Shown: positions 9,101 through 15,480 of the stretch, piece after piece | Layout: each line of letters starts with the position of its first letter | How positions within the stretch are numbered: the stretch's first letter is position 1 | From: a virus | Virus record (IMG/VR): IMGVR_UViG_3300033064_006098 | Location: 1-27,432 of that record | Strand: one strand, 5' to 3' | DNA: 27,432 nt | Notes under the pieces: generated by a model | Seen by the model: the letters and a program-made list of their open reading frames with translations, nothing else | Told to the model about the DNA's origin: nothing | Databases searched by the model: none | Program-made: the position numbers and the translations under genes

Positions 9101-10197
9101 TATTTGGGGAGGAACAGAATACTCTTGTTTTATCAGGTACAGTTCCGCCTGCTATTACGAAGGTAGTTGAGAAACTACGAAGGGAAGATGATACGACATG
9201 GGATTTCGAGCCTCATATCACTATCGGCAATATGGAAGGATCAGAGTTCGGATTTGATGAGATAGTTGACATGATAAAGCCTGAATTACCTCGCCGCATT
9301 TCGATGTCGCAACCTGTGGTAATGTGTGAATCTCCTACGCAAGAACAAATTGGCAAAGACCCGTATCTAGAATATCCTGAACATGGCAAACAACTTAAAG
9401 TGATGCGACACTTGCACGGGCGAGGAAAATCTGTTTCGGACAGAACTCCGATTGTCATTAGAAAAAATGAAAATATCGAAGTTATTCCAATCAAAGACTT
9501 ATTTTCTTACTCGGAGAGGGAAAAAGAACAGATTATGGAGAAAGAAGTAGAAGGGATAGAAACCTGGACGAAATCAGGATGGAGCAAAATCAGCTATGCC
9601 ATGCGACACAAACAAGATGCCCCAATCAGGAGAGTTTTGACTTGTGAAGGATTGATAGATGTTACCGACGACCATTCACTTTTTCGTAATAACACTTTAT
9701 TTAATGAAGGTGCCCCTGTTAAAACATCTGACTTGAATATTGGAGATGATATAGAACTAATTGAACTTCCTAAGCTAGAAGGAGAAACTGATGTCGATAA
9801 GAATTTGGCCTGGCTATACGGTTTTTATTTAGCAGAAGGAAATACTCATGGGCGTCGTTCTGGCATTGAAATCACCTCCACTGAATGGAAGATAATTCCA
9901 AAGTGTGTCTTTTCCTGGAATAAGGAAAGTCAAGAAGCTTTCTTAAAAGGATTCTTCGATGGAGATGGCATCGATATCAATTATGAAAAGGGGAGAATTG
10001 AATGGGCAAGTGCATCTCAGATTGTGGCGCAAGGAATACTTTTGCTTACTCAACGAGTTTTCCCATTTCCTTTCTTCAGAATCAAATATCAGGATTCTGT
10101 TATCAGGATAAGTTTAGCAAATGAGGAAAGAGAAGAAAGGAATGTGATAAAAATCGTTGGAAACCGCGAGGATGCACTCAAGATATGGAATAGATAA
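6157..10197 (+). CDS. Giant end-processing protein, N-terminal part: NTase-like, ATP-DNA ligase, 2H phosphoesterase, then N-intein
   Basis: A 1346-residue protein. Order of parts: a beta-rich N-terminus (1-150). A nucleotidyltransferase-like segment with G171-G172 and D182-x-D184 ('VGGLA...NDIDIVV'). A 'DDHRLLHLWA...GWTDDIIKDAH' His-rich helical stretch near 310-345. An unassigned region to about 530. Then an ATP-dependent DNA ligase core with motif I K576-F-D-G, motif III E625-L-E627-L, motif IV E728-G-I-V-M-K and motif V I749-K-Y-H-K753. An OB-like domain follows (about 760-870). A 2H/LigT-type phosphoesterase has H945-x-T947 and H1020-x-T1022. An 'HLHGRGK' half-motif ends at K1091. From S1092 the sequence is an intein that runs out of frame at the stop. 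The ligase joins nicks and 2H enzymes open or trim cyclic phosphates; the combination suggests end repair. No signal peptide. The motifs look active, but domain limits are approximate. Confidence 0.88.
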   Translation: MNITTNYNTKLEWFTQSLQLDSTSVGTYLFTENISLNVKPAILQISGEMELVLQCRIQGSTSLQEAMDVASQTLQKLNVKPITDNDSVAYDGFLCSTIAQYYFFCSPDLPDGANTSFAMSAFQNLPVIGELPELLPLSPSGHIEGDEIQVNEFLSHIRPFIIKKDWITLVGGLAANEHTRNDIDIVVAEMSPEQLEKTARFRFLRGMPDYLAHRISFLPQNNIKGPITSYYPLGDLVFLPNEIFRRVAMSHTSDIQTTSLPLFTVNGKQATRLTGATGLLGKDATINEIKETPEDYLEKSVKITDTKALNDDHRLLHLWAVQKDRRPDGWTDDIIKDAHNKVVARLKELFAKDGKKYNHKSPMKFTNESLDITSQMDELSNWVSNTLKGKCTQEDDGIFVFPSWENAKYIFMAFPVILYNIGDAYSSVLACEGWILSKDYQLLADELALLSANETLDALQVHPFCDSDSGGLEHFLIPCQNGHRFYCSPDFPAGWNANHILPPSGQLNKVIEQLRAAPKNIEQQAKQTQREDRISISRMFYPMKPVRGASMGEPQTIENFMRLIEKEAYPCLTSKKFDGNTMIIFKLADEVRIYSDDGRNNTSKLPSLVSEIVKYSVTSFIALAELELWVDGVHYPRESVRQAMSSRPQYEPHLSANIFELVYVNGRDLHKYNAFKRHSVAKQVFAHLPPAEVAAGENRVALATQYPVRNRRELREQIDKLSNLSGSEGIVMKKGDYSLDGRATSKQAIKYHKSAVSNVMIMNSTLTKNGTYVYELGLLASGPSGSPSQPQQEIEGIGFVITVGKTFATKRKVDIGQVVKLSFETLNFITRNEESYKLTLWVPMLLNRTNEKLNSTGDAIVIARNAGVLQEKWVVGQEIYYDKAKVPKVKTKSEANKITIKQISEDVETFAASFIQRADDGKWLKKIQEKLGLEKSSLGGCDGLHLTIALYKQVSSLDVIEDVTKKLENIKPFDFVVDKIELFGEEQNTLVLSGTVPPAITKVVEKLRREDDTTWDFEPHITIGNMEGSEFGFDEIVDMIKPELPRRISMSQPVVMCESPTQEQIGKDPYLEYPEHGKQLKVMRHLHGRGKSVSDRTPIVIRKNENIEVIPIKDLFSYSEREKEQIMEKEVEGIETWTKSGWSKISYAMRHKQDAPIRRVLTCEGLIDVTDDHSLFRNNTLFNEGAPVKTSDLNIGDDIELIELPKLEGETDVDKNLAWLYGFYLAEGNTHGRRSGIEITSTEWKIIPKCVFSWNKESQEAFLKGFFDGDGIDINYEKGRIEWASASQIVAQGILLLTQRVFPFPFFRIKYQDSVIRISLANEEREERNVIKIVGNREDALKIWNR

Positions 10198-10348
10198 TCC
10201 CAACTTCAAGACGGGAGAATATGCCTCAAAGTTTCTTCCTTATTCTCTAAAAGATGTCTGGCACTATTCTAAAAACAGGTGGGTCTATGATATCGAAACT
10301 GAGAATCATGATTTTTTAGCAGGAGTTGGTAAGATAAGAGCTCATAAT
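9430..10348 (+). mobile_element. LAGLIDADG-type intein, frame-disrupted (split or decayed)
   Basis: An intein sits inside a phosphoesterase motif. It starts at S1092 of the upstream gene (SVSDRTPIVIR, block A of the Ser-type Pol-intein class). Block B is T1170-D-D-H1173. The homing-endonuclease motifs are 'LYGFYLAEG' (1220-1228) and 'FLKGFFDGDG' (1262-1271). Blocks F/G are 'VYDIETENHDFLAG' and 'IRAHN' followed by Ser, which end at N64 of the next gene. Removing it joins 'HGRGK' to 'SVHFDVR'. The span is 919 bases, one more than a multiple of three. Frame 1 ends at 10197, and the C-intein frame is open only from about 10151. A one-base insertion, a real split intein (C-intein 64 residues from TTG 10157 or 59 from ATG 10172) or a sequencing error would each explain this. 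The two endonuclease motifs are only 33 residues apart, far below the usual distance of about 100, so the nuclease is probably dead. Confidence 0.85.
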
Positions 10349-12226
10349 TCTGTGCATTTTGATGTCAGGCGACAGTTTGATAACGACTGGCTTGTCGGCT
10401 GGACTGAGAATGTCCAAATAGAGGGTGCTGTTGATTTTGACGTGGATACATTAGAAGAAGCGCACAAGGTGTTTGACGGATATTCAGTAGATGACGGCAA
10501 TGACTATCTTAAGCCTCTCGGTTCACCGTCAAAGTTAGTAGCTGAAGTTCTGGAGAAACAAGTCCATGACGAGAAAGCAAAAGAACCTATTGAGTGGATG
10601 TCTTACGTTGGTGTTAAACCACCAGGTGAGGTCGGTTCTACGAAGGAACACGAAGGCACTTTACTCATTATAGATGAAGGCACGACTGAGTGGGGGGCAT
10701 CAAAACCTGCGTATCATGAATACTTTGACAGCGATGGCAAGATATTCAACGGACGCTATATCGTTCGACTTCTCAGGGATGCTTGGAATCTTACGCCTGA
10801 AAAGATGGTCTGGATGGCGTGGTACGCAGATGACCCTACACCTTACGTTCTATCTAAACGTGCAGTGAAACTCGGTTGGATGCCGCCAGATGGGCAATCA
10901 GCACTGCCGAAAATAATCAGAGATGTTATTCCAAATGAATACTATTACTGGAAGGAAACTGGTGATAAAGCAAAACGGATAAGAGATAAACTTGTCAATG
11001 ATAATATTGTGAGCCAAGGTTTCAGGTTTAATCAAAAAGGCGAAGTGATTCCAAATAAGATTAGTGTAGTAGAGGGGGAAGTGAATCTCTATCGTGTAGC
11101 TAAACGTGTATCAGTATCTAGTAAGGTACAATATGCTCTTATGATTCAAGCTAATGGGAAATTCTATAGTTACTTATTTGAGCAAGACCCACGAAAAAAT
11201 ACGCCATTAGAATTTCAATTTGGCGACGCTGGCGAAATAGACATATTTTCTCATGACGGGGTCGTCCCAATCGGATTTGCTGCAAACCGTTCAGATGAGG
11301 ATTTTACACAGGAAATCTTAGAGAAGGGATATGTGTCAACAATAGTAAATCTTCCTTCCTTGCAATCTTTCAATTTTAATTCTCCCGGCGATGACGACAA
11401 TTGGCAAAGAAGTTTCAGTTTGTTGCAAGCTGAAACGGGTGATGGTGCTATGATAATTGATGTAGCGGGTGACAAATACAAACCCATGAAGCCATCTGTG
11501 CGATATGAGTTAGAAGAACCATCTCTTAAAAGTATGCAGGAGATATGGAATCAGTGGGCCAAGGAACACGCGAATCCAATGATAATGCAAGAGAAAATTA
11601 ACGGGATACGTCTGATAGCTACTTTTAAAAATGGCGATTTACAGAAACTTGAAAATGATGATGGTGATGATGTTTTAGCTGATTTTTTACAAGGAATCCA
11701 AGTCGAAAGAATTGACACAATAAAAAATGGTGATTATGTTCTTGACTTCGAAATGATGTCTGATGGTAGACTTTACTTACTCACAGTTATGCAGTTTAAT
11801 GGGGTTGATGTCAGGATGGCTCATGAGATTGATAGAATGAAATTGGTAAGACAACTGTTAAAGGGGAGCTCCTTGAAACTGCCTTCCACTGTCCTTATTA
11901 AGAATGCGCAGGAATTTTATAAAACTTTCGAGTTGTTTTTTGATAAGATTATTGAGGGATTAATGCTAAAAGATGGTACTTCTGTTTATGACAGGATGGA
12001 AACTAATCAGTGGGCTAAAATATTAAAGGTCTCTTTTGCGGAAGCTATGGTTGAAGAGAAACAAGAACTATCTGATGGACGCTTCGTTTATGTCATTAAG
12101 GTAAACGACACCCTTCTGCAGACTCAAGCAACTGGAATTAATGTTAATATTGGTGAGAAATTGCAAGTCACAATCCCAGCTGACAGCTCACCAAGGGTGG
12201 TGAAAGCAATTGAATTGTCTGTGTAA
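10157..12226 (+). CDS. Giant end-processing protein, C-terminal part: C-intein, LigD phosphoesterase-like, ligase-like domain 2
   Basis: A 689-residue frame starting at TTG 10157 (or ATG 10172) and overlapping the upstream gene by 41 bases. Residues 1-64 are the C-intein, ending H63-N64. From S65 the extein reads S-V-H67-F-D69-V-R71, matching the H-x-D-x-R core of LigD-type 3'-phosphoesterase domains ('HYDLR') and completed by the upstream 'HLHGRGK'. 'GTLLIIDEGTTEWG' and 'HEYFDSDGKIFNGRY' further on fit the rest of that fold. After an unassigned beta-rich region, a second ligase-type core has motif I K480-I-N482-G-I-R (Asp replaced by Asn), D530-F-E532, E600-G-L-M-L-K605 and W619-A-K-I-L-K624, then an OB-like end. 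The spliced or frame-corrected protein would be about 1716 residues. Activity of ligase domain 2 is doubtful. The stop overlaps the next gene by 17 bases. Confidence 0.85.
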   Translation: METARMHSRYGIDNPNFKTGEYASKFLPYSLKDVWHYSKNRWVYDIETENHDFLAGVGKIRAHNSVHFDVRRQFDNDWLVGWTENVQIEGAVDFDVDTLEEAHKVFDGYSVDDGNDYLKPLGSPSKLVAEVLEKQVHDEKAKEPIEWMSYVGVKPPGEVGSTKEHEGTLLIIDEGTTEWGASKPAYHEYFDSDGKIFNGRYIVRLLRDAWNLTPEKMVWMAWYADDPTPYVLSKRAVKLGWMPPDGQSALPKIIRDVIPNEYYYWKETGDKAKRIRDKLVNDNIVSQGFRFNQKGEVIPNKISVVEGEVNLYRVAKRVSVSSKVQYALMIQANGKFYSYLFEQDPRKNTPLEFQFGDAGEIDIFSHDGVVPIGFAANRSDEDFTQEILEKGYVSTIVNLPSLQSFNFNSPGDDDNWQRSFSLLQAETGDGAMIIDVAGDKYKPMKPSVRYELEEPSLKSMQEIWNQWAKEHANPMIMQEKINGIRLIATFKNGDLQKLENDDGDDVLADFLQGIQVERIDTIKNGDYVLDFEMMSDGRLYLLTVMQFNGVDVRMAHEIDRMKLVRQLLKGSSLKLPSTVLIKNAQEFYKTFELFFDKIIEGLMLKDGTSVYDRMETNQWAKILKVSFAEAMVEEKQELSDGRFVYVIKVNDTLLQTQATGINVNIGEKLQVTIPADSSPRVVKAIELSV

Positions 12227-15200
12227 ATCACGCCTTCCAGAGGACTTACGCAAACAGGTAGAAGAATCAGGAACTTATACATGGGAGATACTCGAAACCC
12301 TTGATGTGCTTGCCCGCACCTCAACTGATTGTGAGATGCTCGCAGGGGTTCTTGAGGCGGCGATGGATGCAATCTCACAAGCAATCTATACATCCGAAGC
12401 TGATTTCCTAATGGGTGTGATAGGACATGCAGGTGATTCAATTTCCAAAAACTGCGCAGGGGAAGAGAAAACAATAACAGGTTCTATTTTCCCATCCAGC
12501 GATGCCGGCTCGGTCTCTTTTAAACTAAACCTTGATGTTGCCCCGCCGACGGAGGACGTAGTTCGCGCAACAATCGCACTCCTTGTTGCTGGAAAAGCGG
12601 GGATTGAGTGGTATGATTATGGAGAAACATTCTGGGCATGGGAAGTCATCAGTGGTAAAAGCAAATTAGGCACCAAATATACGATGGGCACTTATGTGCT
12701 CTCTCATTATCAAATCACGCTTTTTACTATTGCTGTCTCAGCCTTGGTTGCAGGACTTACATTACTGGGGCAAGCTATCTGGGAAGGACGCGCCATAGAT
12801 GAACTAAAGAAAGATAACCCACCATTCCAATTCCCTGACGATAATGATGTCTCTACTTTCGCAGGATTAACATTCGATTGGGAAGTTACAGAAAATCTTA
12901 ATTGGCATTTTGATTCTATTGAGGCTGCGGGAGCAACTATTTTGTTTGATGGCACTCACAATGGGAAAATTACCATCTGGGACGATACAACAATCATAGC
13001 TAAATTCAGAGAAGGGAATTATTTCCTGGTGACAAATAGCAGTCCACCAGAAGCTGGAAGTGTTCAACCTGCCGGGCAAACCCCGTACCCACCTGGTACT
13101 AGTGTTAAAGTGTCTGCAAATGCAAATGAAGGATGGCAATTTCAAAAGTGGAGTATAGACGCAACGGGTATAGTATCTCCTGTGGAAGTTTTAATGGATG
13201 ATGATAAAACTGTCACTGCTGTTTTTCAAAAGGTCTGGATTTTAAAAACAGCACCTTTGCCACCCGAAGGAGGCGTTACATCTCCAACGGAAATAGAAGT
13301 GCCAGATGGAACTCCTGTAGAAATCGTAGCAAGGGCTAATGAAGGATTTCTCTTCTCTCTCTGGAAAGATGCTGAAACTGGTGAAATTATGGCGCCTGCG
13401 GAAACAGCCACTATCTCAGTTGATGACGATATTTCTTTATTAGCTGTTTTTGATAAAGCATACACGCTTACAACCTCCATAAACATTCCGGAAAGTGGCA
13501 TAGTGTGGCCAGCTGGTGAAACTAGGCACAAAGAGGGTGCGGAAGTTGAAATCAAAGCAGACCCAGCACCTGGATTCGACTTTGTAGAATGGTCTGGTGA
13601 TGCCTCTGGTAGGAGCACTACTATCGTAATTACGATGGACAGCAACAAGGGGGTTATAGCTGACTTCATCAAACAACTCAAATTAACCACGGCGGTTTCG
13701 CCACCGGAGATGGGAGCAATATCGCCTACTGGTGAAACATTCTGGTATGAAGATGAGGTTGCCACAATTACTACAGACCCAGTTAAACAACACGACTTTA
13801 ACTACTTTTCTATTGTGCCAGAAGGATTACCAGAAACCATGTCTGAGGAAAACCCTTTGCTCTGGCAGATGGTATCTGATGTAGTTGTAACAGCTGTTTT
13901 GCATCCACCTGTGACATTGATTACATCAACAGGAGAAGGGGGAGATATTTCACCGTTGGGCGAAACCACTTACCGATATGAGGAAATTGCTATTATTACA
14001 GCATCTCCTGACACTGGTTACTATTTTGATATTTGGACGGGTGACGCTTCAGGTATGACTAACCCGCTTAGTTTACCTATGGATGGAGATAAAACTGTTG
14101 CAGCAACATTTCAGGAGTGGATAATATTGACAACAGAAGCTGGGAAAGGTGGTAATGTTTCGCTTGAGAGAGTAACAAAATGGAGACGAGATGATGAAGT
14201 CAATGTTGTAGCTACTCCAGAGGCAGACTTTCTTTTTGATATCTGGTCTGGTGATGTTGAGAATACTGAAGCCTCCATCAAATTCATTATTGCTGAAGAT
14301 ATGACAATTAAGGCTAACTTCGTTCCAAAAAGAACTCTGGTGATTGCTGCAACCAAAGGTGGCAGTACATCACCGTCAGGAACCATGGAATTGAAAGATA
14401 GTTCTACTATTCAAGTCAAAGCTATACCCTTAATAGGCTTCTCTTTTCTCAAATGGTCTGGTGACATTGAAAGCACTGCAAATCCAGTTGAAATAATTAT
14501 GGATGATGATAAAAACATCACTGCTGAATTCCTTGATAAATACAAACTGACTACCACGGCTATTCCAGCAGAGGGCGGAACAGTTTCACCTTCAGGGGAG
14601 ACTGATTATTTGCAAGGAGAGTCAGTCCGCATTTCAGCCACATCTATATCGGATTTTGAATTTGCAGGTTGGTCAGGTGATGTTTATGGGTCTGAAACTC
14701 CAATTACAGTTGTTATGGATAGTGATAAAACGGTAACTGCAAATTTTAGCAAGATGGTAACTATCACCACATCGGTAGAAGGAAATGGCACAATTTCAGT
14801 ACCACAAGAGTTCAAGGTGGCGGCCGGAACCGACCTTGTAATCCACGCCACTCCCGATAGTGGTTGGTGGTTAACCAATTGGATAGTTGGTGTTGTTGAT
14901 ACAGGGGCTATTAATCCCCTGCAATATTATATTACAGAGGACATCCATATTACGGCTTTTTTTAAGCAATATTTTGAATTGACTACCGATGTATCACCTG
15001 ATGAAGAGAAACCTGTTGGATCTGTAATTCCCTCTGGTACTACTCTATGGTCTAAGGACACTGGAGTCTGGTGCGCCGCATCAGGAACGCCCGGAACTCA
15101 AGTGGAACCTGCTTTTGTTTTTACCTACTGGTCTGGAGATATTGAAGGAGATGTTACTTGGAATCCGGGGTTGGTAGCAATGGATGATAATAAAGAGATC

Positions 15201-15443
15201 ACCGCCCACTTTTTGCGACAGTATAGATTAACTATTAAGGTGAATGGGAAGGGCAGAACTGAACCGGCAGAGTTTGCCTTCTATTTTCCTGATGAAACGG
15301 CTTATGCATATGCCATTTCTGCTGATGTACCCGGTGGTATGTTCTTATATTGGACAGGTGATTTTACTGGATTGTCAAACCCTGCTGTTGTGGCTATGAC
15401 TAGAAATAAAACTATCATGGCGCATTTTTCAACACCAGGTTAA
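12210..15443 (+). CDS. Large repeat protein: C-x40-C segment, one membrane-like helix, about 11 InlB-like B-repeats
   Basis: A 1077-residue protein. The start is TTG 12210, the only start-like codon near the frame's beginning, with AGGGTGG at 12193-12199 upstream. Residues 6-82 (KSRL...ESGT...C41-x40-C82) match a segment of the 15481-17613 protein. Residues 169-190 form one hydrophobic helix (ITLFTIAVSALVAGLTLLGQ). From residue 271 to the end come about 11 copies of a 65-80-residue unit of the divergent InlB B-repeat (Flg_new_2) type. The consensus is 'LTTxxxPxxGxxSPxGET', then 'FxxWSGD', then 'MDxDKTVTAxF'. Such repeats are small beta-grasp-like domains of surface or adhesive proteins. There is no signal peptide, which suits a virion protein better than an exported one. 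The preceding gene ends in an OB fold, so this may be the detached tail of that protein. Confidence 0.85.
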   Translation: MNCLCKSRLPEDLRKQVEESGTYTWEILETLDVLARTSTDCEMLAGVLEAAMDAISQAIYTSEADFLMGVIGHAGDSISKNCAGEEKTITGSIFPSSDAGSVSFKLNLDVAPPTEDVVRATIALLVAGKAGIEWYDYGETFWAWEVISGKSKLGTKYTMGTYVLSHYQITLFTIAVSALVAGLTLLGQAIWEGRAIDELKKDNPPFQFPDDNDVSTFAGLTFDWEVTENLNWHFDSIEAAGATILFDGTHNGKITIWDDTTIIAKFREGNYFLVTNSSPPEAGSVQPAGQTPYPPGTSVKVSANANEGWQFQKWSIDATGIVSPVEVLMDDDKTVTAVFQKVWILKTAPLPPEGGVTSPTEIEVPDGTPVEIVARANEGFLFSLWKDAETGEIMAPAETATISVDDDISLLAVFDKAYTLTTSINIPESGIVWPAGETRHKEGAEVEIKADPAPGFDFVEWSGDASGRSTTIVITMDSNKGVIADFIKQLKLTTAVSPPEMGAISPTGETFWYEDEVATITTDPVKQHDFNYFSIVPEGLPETMSEENPLLWQMVSDVVVTAVLHPPVTLITSTGEGGDISPLGETTYRYEEIAIITASPDTGYYFDIWTGDASGMTNPLSLPMDGDKTVAATFQEWIILTTEAGKGGNVSLERVTKWRRDDEVNVVATPEADFLFDIWSGDVENTEASIKFIIAEDMTIKANFVPKRTLVIAATKGGSTSPSGTMELKDSSTIQVKAIPLIGFSFLKWSGDIESTANPVEIIMDDDKNITAEFLDKYKLTTTAIPAEGGTVSPSGETDYLQGESVRISATSISDFEFAGWSGDVYGSETPITVVMDSDKTVTANFSKMVTITTSVEGNGTISVPQEFKVAAGTDLVIHATPDSGWWLTNWIVGVVDTGAINPLQYYITEDIHITAFFKQYFELTTDVSPDEEKPVGSVIPSGTTLWSKDTGVWCAASGTPGTQVEPAFVFTYWSGDIEGDVTWNPGLVAMDDNKEITAHFLRQYRLTIKVNGKGRTEPAEFAFYFPDETAYAYAISADVPGGMFLYWTGDFTGLSNPAVVAMTRNKTIMAHFSTPG
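13020..15437 (+). repeat. About 11 tandem InlB-like B-repeat units (protein-level)
   Basis: Units of about 195-245 bases (65-80 residues) run head to tail inside the 12210-15443 gene. They begin near residues 271, 343, 418 and 490, then continue to the C-terminus. Units 1, 3, 5, 7 and 8 are closest to the consensus (WSGD or WTGD, then a 'MD-x-D-K-x-V-T-A' end). Units 2, 4, 9 and 10 are diverged, and unit 10 carries an insertion. DNA identity between units is low, so the array is old and not freshly amplified. Confidence 0.85.
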
Positions 15444-15480
15444 GTTACAATTTACAGGTAGGGATGTTACTATTATAACA

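Noticed and set aside
10142-10197. Programmed ribosomal frameshift joining the two intein halves
   Set aside because: Only a short A-run (ATAAAAATC) is present; no classic slippery heptamer, stop-associated +1 site or downstream hairpin was seen, so indel, split intein or sequencing error are preferred.
13226-13765. 179-codon open frame on the minus strand
   Set aside because: It lies opposite the InlB-like repeats; the repeat protein frame is strongly supported and the antisense frame has no family signal.
13020-15437. Tandem repeats as a CRISPR or DNA satellite
   Set aside because: The periodicity is in the protein; DNA copies are diverged, there are no constant short repeats with unique spacers, and the frame stays open throughout.
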